Notes: generated from the sequence alone by a model not told the origin. A stretch of 64,000 nt of DNA from Methylomonas albis (GCF_014850955.1 NZ_JACXSS010000001.1:2046001-2110000), one strand, 5' to 3'; positions 1 through 9,927 are shown, counted from the stretch's first letter. Made by a program: numbers and translations.

Positions 1-73
1 TCGGCTTTTGCCTGAATCCAAGCTAAGCATCTATGCCACGCTTTTGAGTACATCAAACGCGTGCTAAGTTTGT

Positions 74-382
74 TTACTCAATATCGCCTGATAGTGCCGT
101 GTCCACAGCGCGCAAAATATAGTCATTGTCGCGAATATGCTGGGCGAGTTCTACGATCTCTTCGTAGGCATAATTGCGCAAACTGAAACTCATCTTGTCG
201 ATTTGTTTGTCGTCGATAAATATATCGAGTACCAATAGCACAGCGTTGTCGTATTGATCTGCGTCATCAAGCACCTTAACGCTGGAGACGATTTTCATAT
301 GTTCATCAATGTTATTGATGTATCGCAACGCCGATAAATGCTCGATTTGTGCGGGGTTTAATACGTTGTTTTGGGTCATCAT
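74..382 (-). CDS. Hypothetical protein, 102 aa
   Basis: An acidic 102-residue soluble protein that I do not recognise. It begins with two consecutive ATG codons (MMTQ) and has no signal peptide or membrane segment. The composition is rich in Asp, Ile and Leu and looks like a compact globular alpha/beta protein (for example VLLVLDIFIDDKQ at about residues 49-61). No clear Shine-Dalgarno lies upstream, so the start is uncertain. Neighbours give no functional hint. The even, non-repetitive composition argues for a real gene, but there is no family evidence. Confidence 0.5.
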   Translation of the reverse strand: MMTQNNVLNPAQIEHLSALRYINNIDEHMKIVSSVKVLDDADQYDNAVLLVLDIFIDDKQIDKMSFSLRNYAYEEIVELAQHIRDNDYILRAVDTALSGDIE

Positions 383-424
383 GATTCTGAAATAAAGGCT
401 GGAGCAATTGTCGTCTACTGGAAA

Positions 425-751
425 CTATTCGTTCTTGGTAAGGAAAAGCTGGTCATACGATAAATGAAATAGTTGATTTGAAAACAGCGAATAGCTCTGC
501 CGTTGTTTATCGGGAATCTTTGCCTTAACAATTTTCACGCCAGTTTTGGTTTCACAACTTGGTAGATAGTTTAATTTCTTCGTTACCGACGCCAGGCTTT
601 CAAAAAGGGTATCTCTAACCTTAACGCGCTGGCCTTTGGGTGCGATCTCGCCCGATCTCGGGTATTGTTTTGTTGGTGTGCAATTTGCTTGCTCATTAAA
701 TAATCCATTCGAACGGGCTATTTTTGTCGTGTTTACCTCAATCCATCTCAC
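425..751 (-). CDS. Possible small basic hypothetical protein
   Basis: A weakly supported gene of about 108 aa. The open frame extends further upstream, but I chose the GTG at 751 because AGGAGG lies 11 bases before it. The product is basic and rich in Lys, Thr, Ser and Asn (VRWIEVNTTK at the start, ending QLFLTKNE). No motif, signal peptide or membrane segment is seen. It is divergent from the J-domain gene that begins at 850. It could be a spurious frame. Confidence 0.3.
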   Translation of the reverse strand: MRWIEVNTTKIARSNGLFNEQANCTPTKQYPRSGEIAPKGQRVKVRDTLFESLASVTKKLNYLPSCETKTGVKIVKAKIPDKQRQSYSLFSNQLFHLSYDQLFLTKNE

Positions 752-849
752 AATTGTTGTAACCTCCTGGGCCAAACATAACCGGCAGAGTCGCTGTGTC
801 AGCGCCAGGTCCAATAGGCATTGCAGCGGCGAAGCCGGAGGGACAGTTC

Positions 850-1380
850 ATGTATAACAGGTATACGGATCAGGAAGATTGGGTCATCTGGAATGGCGCT
901 CTCGGCCTCGTCACTACGGTGGCGATTGAGCGGATCGAAGTCGGTACCGGCGGTAGTTACGCATGGCTGGAGGAACCCTTCGAGATGGTGGGTCCCTTCA
1001 GCTTCGACGAGCTAAAGACGCAGGGTCGAATCGCTTTCGCCGCCTGTATCGTTATGTCGCGCCAGAGATGGCAAGACGACCAAGTGGAACTGCGGCGGGA
1101 GTCCCTGAAAATTCGTCGCGCAGAAGAAGAGCGTATAAACGAGCAGTTTGAACGCCTCTATGGCAACCGTGCTCGGCGCCAAGGCAATCGCAATCCGTTC
1201 GACGAGCGGCAACATCGTGAGACGCTCAATCTGCCCATCGACGGGGTGCTTGAGTCATCACAGATCAAGGCTGCTTTTCGACGGCTCGCCCAAAAGGCGC
1301 ATCCCGATGTCGGGGGCAGCCATGAACAGTTCATTCGGATTACCGAAGCGCGCAAGGCGTTGCTGGAATACATTGCGTAG
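850..1380 (+). CDS. Protein with C-terminal J domain (DnaJ-like)
   Basis: A 176-aa protein whose last ~50 residues form a J-domain: an amphipathic helix (SQIKAAFRRLAQKA), then the diagnostic HPD tripeptide in AHPDVGG, then a second helix (ITEARKALLEYIA). J domains recruit DnaK-type Hsp70s and stimulate their ATPase; HPD is the contact motif. The N-terminal ~120 residues are not recognised: a Trp-rich start (YTDQEDWVIW) followed by a charged probable coiled coil (about residues 75-110, rich in Arg, Glu, Gln). The start at 850 is preferred over an upstream in-frame start at 796 because GGAGGGA stands just before it. Unlike DnaJ it has no G/F or zinc-finger region, so it is probably a specialised Hsp70 partner. 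Confidence 0.75.
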   Translation: MYNRYTDQEDWVIWNGALGLVTTVAIERIEVGTGGSYAWLEEPFEMVGPFSFDELKTQGRIAFAACIVMSRQRWQDDQVELRRESLKIRRAEEERINEQFERLYGNRARRQGNRNPFDERQHRETLNLPIDGVLESSQIKAAFRRLAQKAHPDVGGSHEQFIRITEARKALLEYIA

Positions 1381-1683
1381 GCACTGTATTAGTTTGTTGG
1401 TATTGTGGAATGTGAAGTTTCGGCCATTAATGAAGTTTCCTTATAGCTTGTTCACACCGTATATATTGATTTATCTGTACAACATCGGCTAATTCTCAAT
1501 TTGCAGACGCTTGCAAAACTAGAGTGACTGCCATTTGTCGGTTGATGATGCCTGTCCGCTAATTTCCAAGCTGAATCATTTCGGCGCGGCTACGTTCAGG
1601 CTTTGTTGTGAAGATGTATCGCACTATCGGCATTCGTCTCGATCAGTTGTAACTAAAGTTACAAGGACGATGCGTATTGGTAG
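1381..1683. other. Intergenic stretch, nothing recognised
   Basis: About 300 bases between two convergent genes. Short open frames exist (for example around 1535-1723 on the plus strand) but have no ribosome-binding site and no protein-like composition. No clear terminator hairpin with a T-run was found. Confidence 0.5.
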
Positions 1684-2106
1684 TTATGGCAAAGCGCTAA
1701 TCATTCGAGAGCATGTAGCATAATATTCGCCGCCTTCCCAGGCTAAGGTAACCAAGCTAAGCGCCTTCCTATCGGTATCAGTCGTTGGATCGGTAATTAG
1801 CGATATTTGGGTTTGCCAGTACCAATTAACCGACTCCACCGATTTAGTGCAATCTCCCAAAGGAGACACGACATCGCCAAACAACGTTTCAGCTTTTACG
1901 CGCAGGGATTTCAGCAATTCGGATAGTTCTTCGCGCTTCAAATTGCTTTTTAACACGATCCCGTCGCGGGTCATGTCTTGGGCATCGGTAAATGCATTCA
2001 GCCACGTTCCCGCGTCGGCTTTGCTCGGTGCTTTAAACGATAAATAATCGTCGGCATGGGCGGCGGAACAAACGGCCAGCGTGGTCCCTAACAGAAGTCT
2101 TTTCAT
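1684..2106 (-). CDS. Secreted hypothetical protein
   Basis: A 140-aa protein with a classical Sec signal peptide (MKRLLLGTTLAVCSAAHA, cleavage likely after residue 18) followed by a soluble domain, so it should be periplasmic or secreted. The mature part has two cysteines (in GDCTK and ATCSR) that could form a disulfide, and several Trp and Tyr near the C terminus. The family is not recognised. GAGA precedes the ATG. It may share a transcript with the small membrane protein 84 bases upstream on the same strand. Confidence 0.6.
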   Translation of the reverse strand: MKRLLLGTTLAVCSAAHADDYLSFKAPSKADAGTWLNAFTDAQDMTRDGIVLKSNLKREELSELLKSLRVKAETLFGDVVSPLGDCTKSVESVNWYWQTQISLITDPTTDTDRKALSLVTLAWEGGEYYATCSRMISALP

Positions 2107-2190
2107 GATGTCTCGTTAATAGGTTGAAGGTTGTGTTTGGGTAGCGGACTGAACTTGGTTTAAAACCTCTAACAGCTGCGCAATGTTTTC

Positions 2191-2421
2191 TTAAGTTGAC
2201 CGCGAAGTCGTATCGGGCTTGCCTTGAATTTTTGCTTCAGTCCAGTCGACTACTTGGCCTGATCCCCAGGATAACAGCGAGGCTAAGGTAAACACCAGTA
2301 GAGTCCGTGTTGCGCCGTTGGACAAACCTTGATTATCCAGGATACTTCGGGCGCGTTTGGCTACCCAGATGAATACGATGGTGCTAATAAGCAGGTTCCA
2401 TATGGATGGTAACGTGAACAA
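2191..2421 (-). CDS. Small inner-membrane hypothetical protein
   Basis: A 76-aa protein with two predicted transmembrane segments (about residues 7-20 and 38-53), separated by a basic loop containing AKRARS, which would face the cytoplasm. No known family is recognised. It lies upstream of the secreted hypothetical on the same strand, so the two may be co-transcribed. The function is unknown. Confidence 0.5.
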   Translation of the reverse strand: MFTLPSIWNLLISTIVFIWVAKRARSILDNQGLSNGATRTLLVFTLASLLSWGSGQVVDWTEAKIQGKPDTTSRST

Positions 2422-2673
2422 ATTTACTCCGATTTTGTAAAACGCTTTGATGTTTGCAGTATCTTACCAATATGCCCGGACGCGCATCTGCAATTTGCTC
2501 CCTCCGCCAATCAACCCGAAGCGGATAATAGGTAACCGATGTAGCTGTCTCAGTTGTGGCGTGTGTAACTCAAAGTATGCCAAAAATTTTGGCTGTAATG
2601 CTTTTGGGCAATATGAACGATATGGACCGAGTGATAACCTTACCACCACTCACATAAATACAGGATATGAAAT

Positions 2674-3297
2674 ATGAAAAAACTAGCTTTGGCTTTCTTT
2701 CTGGCAAGCTCAATTCCATGCGCTCAAGCGTCGACTGTGCTGACCAGCACTTTTACCGCTGACAATGCGTTTGAAGAGTACATCAGCTCCAGCACAACTT
2801 CTATCAGTGGCGCTGCTATCCTAACCGGCAACTATTGGGGCAGCACCTATTCGTCGGTGGACAACCTAGTTTCTACCTCCGTTTCATATCTGATTTTAAA
2901 AGTTACAAATCAAGGCGGTCCTGGTGCTGCATTGGGAACCTTTACCTTGTCGGATAGCAACTATTCTTTCGGTAACGGTACAAACACTATTTCAACTGGC
3001 GATACTGGTTGGACTATGTACGTAGATTCCCTGTCCAACGCAGCGTCATCTATTGTCTCAGAGGGCGCTAACGGAATATCTCCCTGGGGTAGCCATGCGG
3101 GTATCGATTCCAGTGCGCAATGGGTTTGGTACTATAACAGTATCAATACCAATGGAGCAGGGGCCTGGGGAGACGATCACAGTACCGTCTATTTGGTAAC
3201 TTCCATCACGCCTGCTGCCGTTCCTGTGCCGGGTGCGGTGTGGCTAATGGGATCTGCCTTGCTGGGTTTGCTGGGTTTGAAACGTAAACACGGCTAA
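2674..3297 (+). CDS. PEP-CTERM-like (VPxP variant) secreted protein
   Basis: A 207-aa exported protein. The N terminus is a Sec signal peptide (MKKLALAFFLASS, cleavage near AQAS). The body is low in charge and rich in Ser, Thr, Gly and Asn, like many exopolymer-associated surface proteins. The C terminus carries the tripartite sorting signal: VPVPGAVWLMG, a hydrophobic helix, then a basic RKHG tail. This is the PEP-CTERM type recognised by an exosortase/EpsH system; no exosortase is in the window. AGGA lies at a suitable distance before the ATG. The role of the body is unknown; exopolysaccharide or biofilm association is inferred from the sorting tail. Confidence 0.8.
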   Translation: MKKLALAFFLASSIPCAQASTVLTSTFTADNAFEEYISSSTTSISGAAILTGNYWGSTYSSVDNLVSTSVSYLILKVTNQGGPGAALGTFTLSDSNYSFGNGTNTISTGDTGWTMYVDSLSNAASSIVSEGANGISPWGSHAGIDSSAQWVWYYNSINTNGAGAWGDDHSTVYLVTSITPAAVPVPGAVWLMGSALLGLLGLKRKHG

Positions 3298-3411
3298 TAT
3301 TCTTCATCCCTTGCCGCGTTGTCGCCACCAATTTGCTAGAAGCCACAGAATGATCTTACGACACTGAGAGCTTGCGACTGCGGGGCTCAGGCGCCATGGA
3401 TGGCGAGTAGT

Positions 3412-4245
3412 TTAAATGGGCGTTGACGATAACGGCGGTTGTGGTTCGCCTGTCTCTTCAATTAAAACTATTTGCCCTACCGCCAAATTACCGATTTTGT
3501 CATGTAAGGCGTTTTGGCCGAAATAGACTTTATTTTGCCATTTACGCAGACGATTCAGAGTTATCAGTGGTTCCTTGCCGGTTTCCGCTGTTAATGGATC
3601 TATGGTGGGTACCGAGCAGCGCGAGCAGGGCTTGGGCAATCTAAAGCCAATATCGTTGATGGTAATGCGTCGCCAAGCATCCTCGGCATAGCTATCGCAA
3701 TCGGCGACTACTAAATTTGGCCGGAAGCGAACCATGTCAAATTCGAGCTGCATGGCTTGATTGAGGGCATTCAGGGAATTCTCCGACACGATCAAAAACG
3801 GAAAGCCGTCGGAAAAGGAGGTTTGATCGCTATCCAGCGCATAGTTAGGATCGACTTTGCGAATATCTTGATCGGTTTGGTAAACCAGTCGGCAATCGGC
3901 TTTTAAAAAATCGCTTAACCAAGCATCGGCAGCATCGCCGCAAGTTTTGGCAACGCAACGGTCGTGCCAGACCACCACTTCAATATCGTCGCCATCGTTC
4001 GCTCTTAAAGGCAGAGCTAAATCCGCTTGGTGCGGTGCCGACAAAATCAGTTGTTCGTTTTCGATGCGGGTTTTGATCAGCGCCATTTTTGGTAAACGGC
4101 GTTGGCTGAGGAATTGTCTATGATTGTCTATCAACATCCATTTTCTATCGTACAACAAGCCTTTGTCATCCACCGGCCACTGGTCCACGCGAATTCCGGC
4201 CAGCGATTTGACCGGGTATATATAAATTTGAGTGAGTACTGGCAT
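3412..4245 (-). CDS. MOSC domain protein (YcbX/mARC-like)
   Basis: A 277-aa protein with the MOSC N-terminal beta-barrel domain (from YIYPVKSLAG at about residues 8-17 to about residue 115), followed by the MOSC catalytic domain. The conserved cysteine stretch PCSRCSVPTID holds the Cys expected to ligate molybdenum or carry sulfur. Family members bind molybdenum cofactor and reduce N-hydroxylated compounds; E. coli YcbX does this with a fused ferredoxin domain. This protein ends after the MOSC domain, so it would need a separate electron donor. It lies 12 bases downstream of the PilZ gene and is probably co-transcribed with it. Confidence 0.85.
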   Translation of the reverse strand: MPVLTQIYIYPVKSLAGIRVDQWPVDDKGLLYDRKWMLIDNHRQFLSQRRLPKMALIKTRIENEQLILSAPHQADLALPLRANDGDDIEVVVWHDRCVAKTCGDAADAWLSDFLKADCRLVYQTDQDIRKVDPNYALDSDQTSFSDGFPFLIVSENSLNALNQAMQLEFDMVRFRPNLVVADCDSYAEDAWRRITINDIGFRLPKPCSRCSVPTIDPLTAETGKEPLITLNRLRKWQNKVYFGQNALHDKIGNLAVGQIVLIEETGEPQPPLSSTPI

Positions 4246-4257
4246 GTTGATTTGCGG

Positions 4258-4647
4258 TTAGCTGAATAGCAGATCGGTTTGGGTGTGCAGTAAATGCTCT
4301 GCTAGAGGTTTTTCAACGTTATCGAATTTAATACCGTAACGGCCGTTCTCTTTGTCGCAATGCACCACGACGGCCTGAACATCAAACCGTGCACCGTCGT
4401 TGAACAGCAGGTACAGGCAAATGTGTTTATTTTTCCCCAGCTTTTTTTCGCTGAATATTGCAGCGCCGCGACTGCTGATGTCCCGCAAGGCTACCGGAAA
4501 TAAACGCGGAAACCATAAGCTATGAATTTTGATTGCGGCACGGATATCGTTACGTAAATAGCGGACCGCACTGCGCTTATTAGACCATGAGCTATCAATC
4601 GTAACCTCTTGATCAAGAAAATCTAAAGAGAAATCGGGCTCTGACAT
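4258..4647 (-). CDS. PilZ domain protein
   Basis: A 129-aa protein formed by one PilZ domain. The two c-di-GMP-binding signatures are visible: an RxxxR motif (RSAVR, residues 25-29) and a DxSxxG motif (DISSRG). PilZ proteins are cytoplasmic c-di-GMP receptors that usually act on motility, adhesion or polysaccharide output. It is first in a two-gene unit with the MOSC gene and divergent from the substrate-binding protein gene. The partner process is unknown. Confidence 0.85.
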   Translation of the reverse strand: MSEPDFSLDFLDQEVTIDSSWSNKRSAVRYLRNDIRAAIKIHSLWFPRLFPVALRDISSRGAAIFSEKKLGKNKHICLYLLFNDGARFDVQAVVVHCDKENGRYGIKFDNVEKPLAEHLLHTQTDLLFS

Positions 4648-4786
4648 GGCAAACGCAGTATGTGTAAAGGTGGCTAAGTATTGATGTTAAACCACTAAAA
4701 TTCAATAGAGGCAGTACGATTATTGGCTCAACTTGCTTGAACCGAATCCGTTAAAATGGTTCTTTTGTTTCGGGTTGCGGCAATTC

Positions 4787-6010
4787 ATGAAAAAAAGTGT
4801 GTCGATTTCAGTTTGTTTATGTTGGATTACCGCGCTGCTGATGGGCGAGGTCAGCGCAGTGCCAGCCAAGAAAGCGCCACCGTTAAAATCGCAGGCAACT
4901 AAACCTGCGGAACTGGCAAAGCAGTTGGTCAAAATCGGCTATTTCAGTCAGGAGCGCGCGGTGCCTGCGGCGTTGTCTAACCTGGATGCATTTATTCAAA
5001 ATAAGGGCCAAACCGGTGCCGAATTGGCGATTGCCGATAACAATACCACCGGCCAATTTACCGGCCAGCACTACGAGTTAAAGAAGATTGTGGTGCCGGT
5101 GGGCGGCGACTTGCAGCAAGCCTTCACACAATTAGGCGAGGATGTTGGTTTGGTAGTGTTGAACGTGCCGCCTGAGCAGTTGAACAAGCTTGCCGATTTG
5201 CCTGGCGCAGAACATAAATTATTATTCGATGCGGCCAGCAGCGACGACGAATTGCGCAATGGCGACTGTCGGCATCACGTTTTGCACCTGTTACCCAGTC
5301 GAGCCATGCGCGCCGATGCGCTGGCGCAATACATGTTAAAGAAGCGTTGGCAAAACTGGTTTTTAGTGATAGGCCCCACGCCGGAAGACAAGTTATACGC
5401 AGCGGCCATTAAACGCGCGGCCAAGAAGTTTGGTATCAAACTGGTCGCGGAAAAAGCCTGGACCAACGCTTACGATGCCCGCCGTACTGCGCAATCCGAT
5501 GTGCCGGTTTTCACCCAAGTGGACGATTACGATGTATTGGTCGTAGCCGACGAACAAGGCCTGTTTGGCGAATACTTGGATTATCGGACCTGGAAACCGC
5601 GGCCGGTGATTGGTACCCAGGGGTTGATCGCCACCGCTTGGCATAGAACCCATGAACAATGGGGTGCGGTGCAATTGCAGAATCGCTTCAAGGATACAGC
5701 CGGCCGCTGGATGGAAGAGGAGGATTATGCGGCCTATTTGGCGGTGCGAGCGATTGGTGAGGCCAGCGTTCGCAGTAAATCCAACCAAACCCAAGCCATC
5801 AAGGATTATATATTTTCCCCGGCGTTTGCCTTACAGGGTTATAAAGGTATGCCATTATCGTTCCGCCCCTGGGATGGTCAATTGCGGCAACCGGTGTTGA
5901 TTGCCGCACCGCGCTCCTTAGTCAGCGTGGCGCCGATCGAAGGCTTTTTACACCCCAAGACCGAGTTGGATACCTTGGGATACGACCAGCCGGAATCGGC
6001 GTGTAAATAA
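4787..6010 (+). CDS. ABC substrate-binding protein, PQQ-dehydrogenase-associated type
   Basis: A periplasmic type-I (Leu/Ile/Val-like fold) substrate-binding protein of 407 aa with a signal peptide ([20 protein letters not shown]). I chose the ATG at 4787 because the open frame's earlier start at 4733 would bury this signal peptide. The overall pattern ([27 protein letters not shown]; a C-terminal [13 protein letters not shown]) matches the family found in PQQ-dependent alcohol dehydrogenase systems of methylotrophs. The usual partners (ABC permease and ATPase, beta-propeller protein, dehydrogenase) are absent here, so it is an orphan. The ligand is unknown. The next gene, uvrB, follows 35 bases later. 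Confidence 0.75.
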   Translation: MKKSVSISVCLCWITALLMGEVSAVPAKKAPPLKSQATKPAELAKQLVKIGYFSQERAVPAALSNLDAFIQNKGQTGAELAIADNNTTGQFTGQHYELKKIVVPVGGDLQQAFTQLGEDVGLVVLNVPPEQLNKLADLPGAEHKLLFDAASSDDELRNGDCRHHVLHLLPSRAMRADALAQYMLKKRWQNWFLVIGPTPEDKLYAAAIKRAAKKFGIKLVAEKAWTNAYDARRTAQSDVPVFTQVDDYDVLVVADEQGLFGEYLDYRTWKPRPVIGTQGLIATAWHRTHEQWGAVQLQNRFKDTAGRWMEEEDYAAYLAVRAIGEASVRSKSNQTQAIKDYIFSPAFALQGYKGMPLSFRPWDGQLRQPVLIAAPRSLVSVAPIEGFLHPKTELDTLGYDQPESACK

Positions 6011-6045
6011 GCCAGTGTGCAGACAAACCTCAGAAGGGTATTAGC

Positions 6046-8142
6046 ATGAGCGATAAACGGCGCATGGAGATCAGTCAGTCAGCGATCAGCGGCATTCTGG
6101 GTGTGGAAGAAGCTTCGCCGCAAAAGAAAGGCCCGGCGCATAAACCGTTCAGGATTCAAAGCCGTTATCAACCTGCCGGGGACCAGCCCACCGCCATTGC
6201 GGAACTGGTGGACGGCATCAACCACGGCGAACTGCATCAAACCTTGCTGGGCGTGACCGGCTCCGGCAAGACCTTTACCGTTGCCAATGTGATCCAGCAA
6301 ACCCAGCGGCCGGCGATGATCATGGCCCCCAACAAAACCTTGGCGGCCCAGCTGTACGGCGAAATGAAGGAGTTTTTTCCGGATAACAGCGTCGAGTATT
6401 TCGTCTCTTATTACGACTACTACCAGCCCGAGGCCTATATTCCTGCCTCCGATACCTTCATCGATAAGGATGCTTCTCTAAACGAACACATCGAGCAAAT
6501 GCGGCTGTCAGCCACCAAGGCCTTGCTGGAGCGGCGCGATACCATCGTGGTAGCCACGGTCTCGGCGATTTACGGTTTGGGCGAGCCGGAATCCTATTTC
6601 CAGATGGTCTTGCATCTGGTGCGCGGCGATATGATCAAGCAGCGCGACATACTGCGGCGCTTGGCGGAAATGCAATACACCCGCAACGACACCGAACTGC
6701 GCCGCGCCACTTATCGGGTGCGCGGTGAGGTGATCGATGTGTTTCCAGCCGAATCTGAAGAGCAAGCTTTGCGAATTGAGTTGTTCGACGACGAGATCGA
6801 AAGATTGTCGATGTTCGACCCGCTGACTGGCGAAGTCACCCAACGTCTGGCGCGCTTTACGCTCTATCCAAAAAGCCATTACGTCACGCCGCGCGACCAA
6901 TTACTCAGTGCGGTGGAGAAAATCAAAATCGAACTGGCCGAGCGTCTGGAGCAATTGCGCGACAATCATAAATTGGTGGAAGCGCAACGTTTGGAACAGC
7001 GCACGCTGTTCGATATCGAAATGATCATGGAAGTGGGCTACTGCTCCGGCATCGAGAACTATTCCCGGCATCTGTCCAATCGCGCAGACGGTGAGTCACC
7101 GCCGACCATGTTTGATTATTTGCCCAATGATGCGCTGGTGATCATCGACGAAAGCCATGTCACGGTGCCGCAGATTGGGGCGATGTATAAGGGCGACCGC
7201 TCGCGTAAGGAAACCTTGGTGGAATACGGCTTTAGATTGCCTTCAGCCCTGGATAACCGGCCTTTGCGCTTCGAAGAATTCGAACAAATCTGCGGCCAGC
7301 GCATCTATGTTTCCGCCACGCCCAGCACTTACGAGAAAGAACATTCCGGCGCGGTGGTGGAGCAGGTAGTGCGCCCGACCGGTCTGGTCGATCCCCTTGT
7401 CGAAGTGCGCCCGGCGACCAGCCAGGTCGATGATCTGTTATCGGAAATCACCAAACGCACCGCCGTGCAGGAACGGGTGTTGGTCACCACTTTGACCAAG
7501 CGCATGTCGGAGGATTTGACCGATTATCTGATGGAGCATGGCGTCAAGGTGCGTTATCTGCATTCGGATATCGAAACGGTGGAGCGGGTGGAAATTATCC
7601 GCGACTTGCGCTTAGGCGTGTTCGACGTGCTGGTCGGCATCAACTTGCTGCGGGAGGGCCTGGATATACCGGAAGTGTCGCTGGTAGCGATTCTGGATGC
7701 CGATAAGGAAGGTTTCCTGCGCTCGTTGGTGTCTTTGGTGCAAACCATAGGCCGGGCGGCGCGCAATGCCAACGGCAAGGCGATACTGTACGGCGATAAA
7801 ATCACCCGCTCGATGCAACTGGCCATCGACGAAACCGAACGCCGCCGCAATAAGCAGATCGTCTTTAACAAAGAGCACAACATTCAGCCGAAAACCATTT
7901 TTAAATCGGTGACCGATATACTGGAACTCTCGATTCCCGGTTCCGGTGGCTCCATTTCTAACGCTAGAGCTAAAGTCGCCGAACCGGCCGGCAATTACAA
8001 GGCGATGACACCGAAACAGGCCGCCAAAGCCTTGAAACAACTGGAAGAAAAAATGTATCAGCATGCCAAAAACCTGGAATTTGAAGATGCCGCCCGCGTC
8101 AGGGATCAGATCAAATTGCTGCAGGCGGAGATGGTTATTTGA
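6046..8142 (+). CDS. uvrB: Excinuclease ABC subunit B
   Basis: UvrB is the damage-verification helicase-like subunit of nucleotide excision repair; UvrA loads it and it recruits UvrC. The 698-aa protein has Walker A GVTGSGKT (residues 69-76), the beta-hairpin segment [12 protein letters not shown] that clamps DNA, a DESH Walker B ([10 protein letters not shown]), helicase motifs V/VI ([10 protein letters not shown] and QTIGRAARN), and the C-terminal UVR motif ([20 protein letters not shown]) that contacts UvrC. It has an N-terminal extension of roughly 30 residues over the E. coli protein. The start at 6046 is supported by AGAAGGG eight bases upstream. Confidence 0.98.
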   Translation: MSDKRRMEISQSAISGILGVEEASPQKKGPAHKPFRIQSRYQPAGDQPTAIAELVDGINHGELHQTLLGVTGSGKTFTVANVIQQTQRPAMIMAPNKTLAAQLYGEMKEFFPDNSVEYFVSYYDYYQPEAYIPASDTFIDKDASLNEHIEQMRLSATKALLERRDTIVVATVSAIYGLGEPESYFQMVLHLVRGDMIKQRDILRRLAEMQYTRNDTELRRATYRVRGEVIDVFPAESEEQALRIELFDDEIERLSMFDPLTGEVTQRLARFTLYPKSHYVTPRDQLLSAVEKIKIELAERLEQLRDNHKLVEAQRLEQRTLFDIEMIMEVGYCSGIENYSRHLSNRADGESPPTMFDYLPNDALVIIDESHVTVPQIGAMYKGDRSRKETLVEYGFRLPSALDNRPLRFEEFEQICGQRIYVSATPSTYEKEHSGAVVEQVVRPTGLVDPLVEVRPATSQVDDLLSEITKRTAVQERVLVTTLTKRMSEDLTDYLMEHGVKVRYLHSDIETVERVEIIRDLRLGVFDVLVGINLLREGLDIPEVSLVAILDADKEGFLRSLVSLVQTIGRAARNANGKAILYGDKITRSMQLAIDETERRRNKQIVFNKEHNIQPKTIFKSVTDILELSIPGSGGSISNARAKVAEPAGNYKAMTPKQAAKALKQLEEKMYQHAKNLEFEDAARVRDQIKLLQAEMVI

Positions 8143-8274
8143 CGGGCTTGAGTTTGTAATTAACGCTTTGGCTAACTATATTTAGTGAATTTTTTCGACG
8201 CCCATCGCTTGCAAGCTTGGTCGGCAGCAGCTAAAAGACGATAGCGAATTCATGAAACAGACGCTGGGAAAAAG

Positions 8275-9894
8275 ATGATACCCGCCAAAAACATACTGAA
8301 CGAAAATGTTCGCGTGCTGAAAAGCGAGGTATCTAAGACCACATATCAAGGTGTGGCTATCGCGATTGCCAGTATTCTCAGTGCGCTGATGGCCTTGAGT
8401 TATTACTATGTCGGCGAAATCTCCTTAAACGGCATCATCAAAGCCCAAACCGAAAACTACGGTCTGTGGATGCTTGAAGTGCTACCGTTCATTTTCGGAT
8501 TTTGGGGCCAATATTCCAGCTCGGTCATCGCTTATCAAGCTGGAGCGATGATTTTGGATCAGACCCAGGAACTGCGTTCCCGCGCCGAATCATTAGAAAA
8601 ACAAGTCAGTTATTCCACCACCCACGATTCGGTAACAGACTTGCCGAACCGGGTATTGTTCTACGACCGGGTGGAACAAGCGATTTTAGCCGCCGGCAAT
8701 CAAAATAAAATGTTGTCTATCCTGTTGGTGGAAGTCGCCAACTTTAAGGAGGTCTATGACACGTTGGGTCGCAATAGCAGCGATTTGATTTTGAAACAGA
8801 TCGCCACGCGCCTACAGAGCGTGGTGTTGGGTACCGATAGTGTCGCCCGCATCGACGGCAATATTTTCAGTGTATTACTCTCGGCGGTCGACAACGAAAC
8901 GGCCGGCCTCACCTTGGCGAAAAATATCCAGGCAGCTCTGGATCCGGCGTTTAAAGTCGAGCGTCTGAGTCTGGTAATTCACATCAACATCGGTATCGTC
9001 AATTTTCCCGAACATGGCGACGATGTGGATACGCTGGTGCAAAAAGCCGGTGTGGCATTGTTCGTTGCCGCTCAGTCGCACGAAGGTTATACCACTTACG
9101 CGCCGTCGTACGACGATCACAGTCCGCGCCGCCTGACCTTAATGAGTGAACTGCGCCAGGCCATCGAAAAAGAGCAATTACATATTTACTACCAGCCCAA
9201 AGTGTCGGTGTTAACTGGACAAGTCTACGGTGCGGAAGCGTTGGTGCGTTGGCAGCATCCCAAGCACGGCTTTATTTCGCCGGATGAATTTATTCCGATG
9301 GCGGAGAGAACCCGAGTGATCAAACATCTGACTTCCTGGGTGTTGAAACAATCGTTTAAGCATTGCGCCGAATGGCGTAAACGCGGCTGGGAATTGATTA
9401 TTTCAGTTAATCTATCCGCCAAGGATTTGCACGATCCGGAACTCCCGGATGTGATGGCCGGCGTTGCCGCTGCGGCGAATATCAAGCCCGGATGGATGAT
9501 GTTGGAAATTACCGAGAGTTCCATCATGACCGATCCGGAGCGGGCGATGGAAGTGATTCAGCGTCTAAATGAAATGGGTTATAAATTGTCTATTGACGAC
9601 TTTGGCACCGGCTATTCGTCTTTGGCCTATTTAAAACGCATGCCGTTGACGGAATTAAAAATCGATAAATCGTTTGTCGTCGATTTGTTGCATAGCGAAA
9701 ACGATGCGGTGATCGTCAAAGCCACCATCAATCTGGCGCACAATCTGGGTTTGCAGGTCACCGCGGAAGGTGTGGAAACTCAGGAAGTCATGGACAAACT
9801 CAGTAGTTATCAGTGCGATTTGGCGCAGGGTTACTTGTTTAGCAAGCCGATGCCGTTCGAGGATTTTGGTGTGTGGCTGGAAGCCCGTCGTTAG
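8275..9894 (+). CDS. Membrane GGDEF/EAL protein, probable c-di-GMP phosphodiesterase
   Basis: A 539-aa protein. Two transmembrane segments (about residues 25-46 and 66-88) are followed by a short coiled coil, a GGDEF domain (about 115-280) and an EAL domain (about 288-535). The diguanylate cyclase site is degenerate: GGDEF is replaced by DGNIF at 194-198, so cyclase activity is not expected. The EAL domain keeps its signatures: EAL at 321-323, NLSA, ITES, DDFGTGYSS at 442-450, KIDKSF and EGVET. This implies c-di-GMP hydrolysis. The degenerate GGDEF may act as a regulatory GTP-binding module. No separate sensor domain is visible. Confidence 0.93.
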   Translation: MIPAKNILNENVRVLKSEVSKTTYQGVAIAIASILSALMALSYYYVGEISLNGIIKAQTENYGLWMLEVLPFIFGFWGQYSSSVIAYQAGAMILDQTQELRSRAESLEKQVSYSTTHDSVTDLPNRVLFYDRVEQAILAAGNQNKMLSILLVEVANFKEVYDTLGRNSSDLILKQIATRLQSVVLGTDSVARIDGNIFSVLLSAVDNETAGLTLAKNIQAALDPAFKVERLSLVIHINIGIVNFPEHGDDVDTLVQKAGVALFVAAQSHEGYTTYAPSYDDHSPRRLTLMSELRQAIEKEQLHIYYQPKVSVLTGQVYGAEALVRWQHPKHGFISPDEFIPMAERTRVIKHLTSWVLKQSFKHCAEWRKRGWELIISVNLSAKDLHDPELPDVMAGVAAAANIKPGWMMLEITESSIMTDPERAMEVIQRLNEMGYKLSIDDFGTGYSSLAYLKRMPLTELKIDKSFVVDLLHSENDAVIVKATINLAHNLGLQVTAEGVETQEVMDKLSSYQCDLAQGYLFSKPMPFEDFGVWLEARR

Positions 9895-9927
9895 ATACAA
9901 AGCTATGCATAGTCAGGAGTCGCAATA

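Noticed and set aside
1535..1723. Short plus-strand open frame of 62 codons
   Set aside because: No ribosome-binding site, atypical composition and overlap with the better-supported secreted hypothetical on the other strand.
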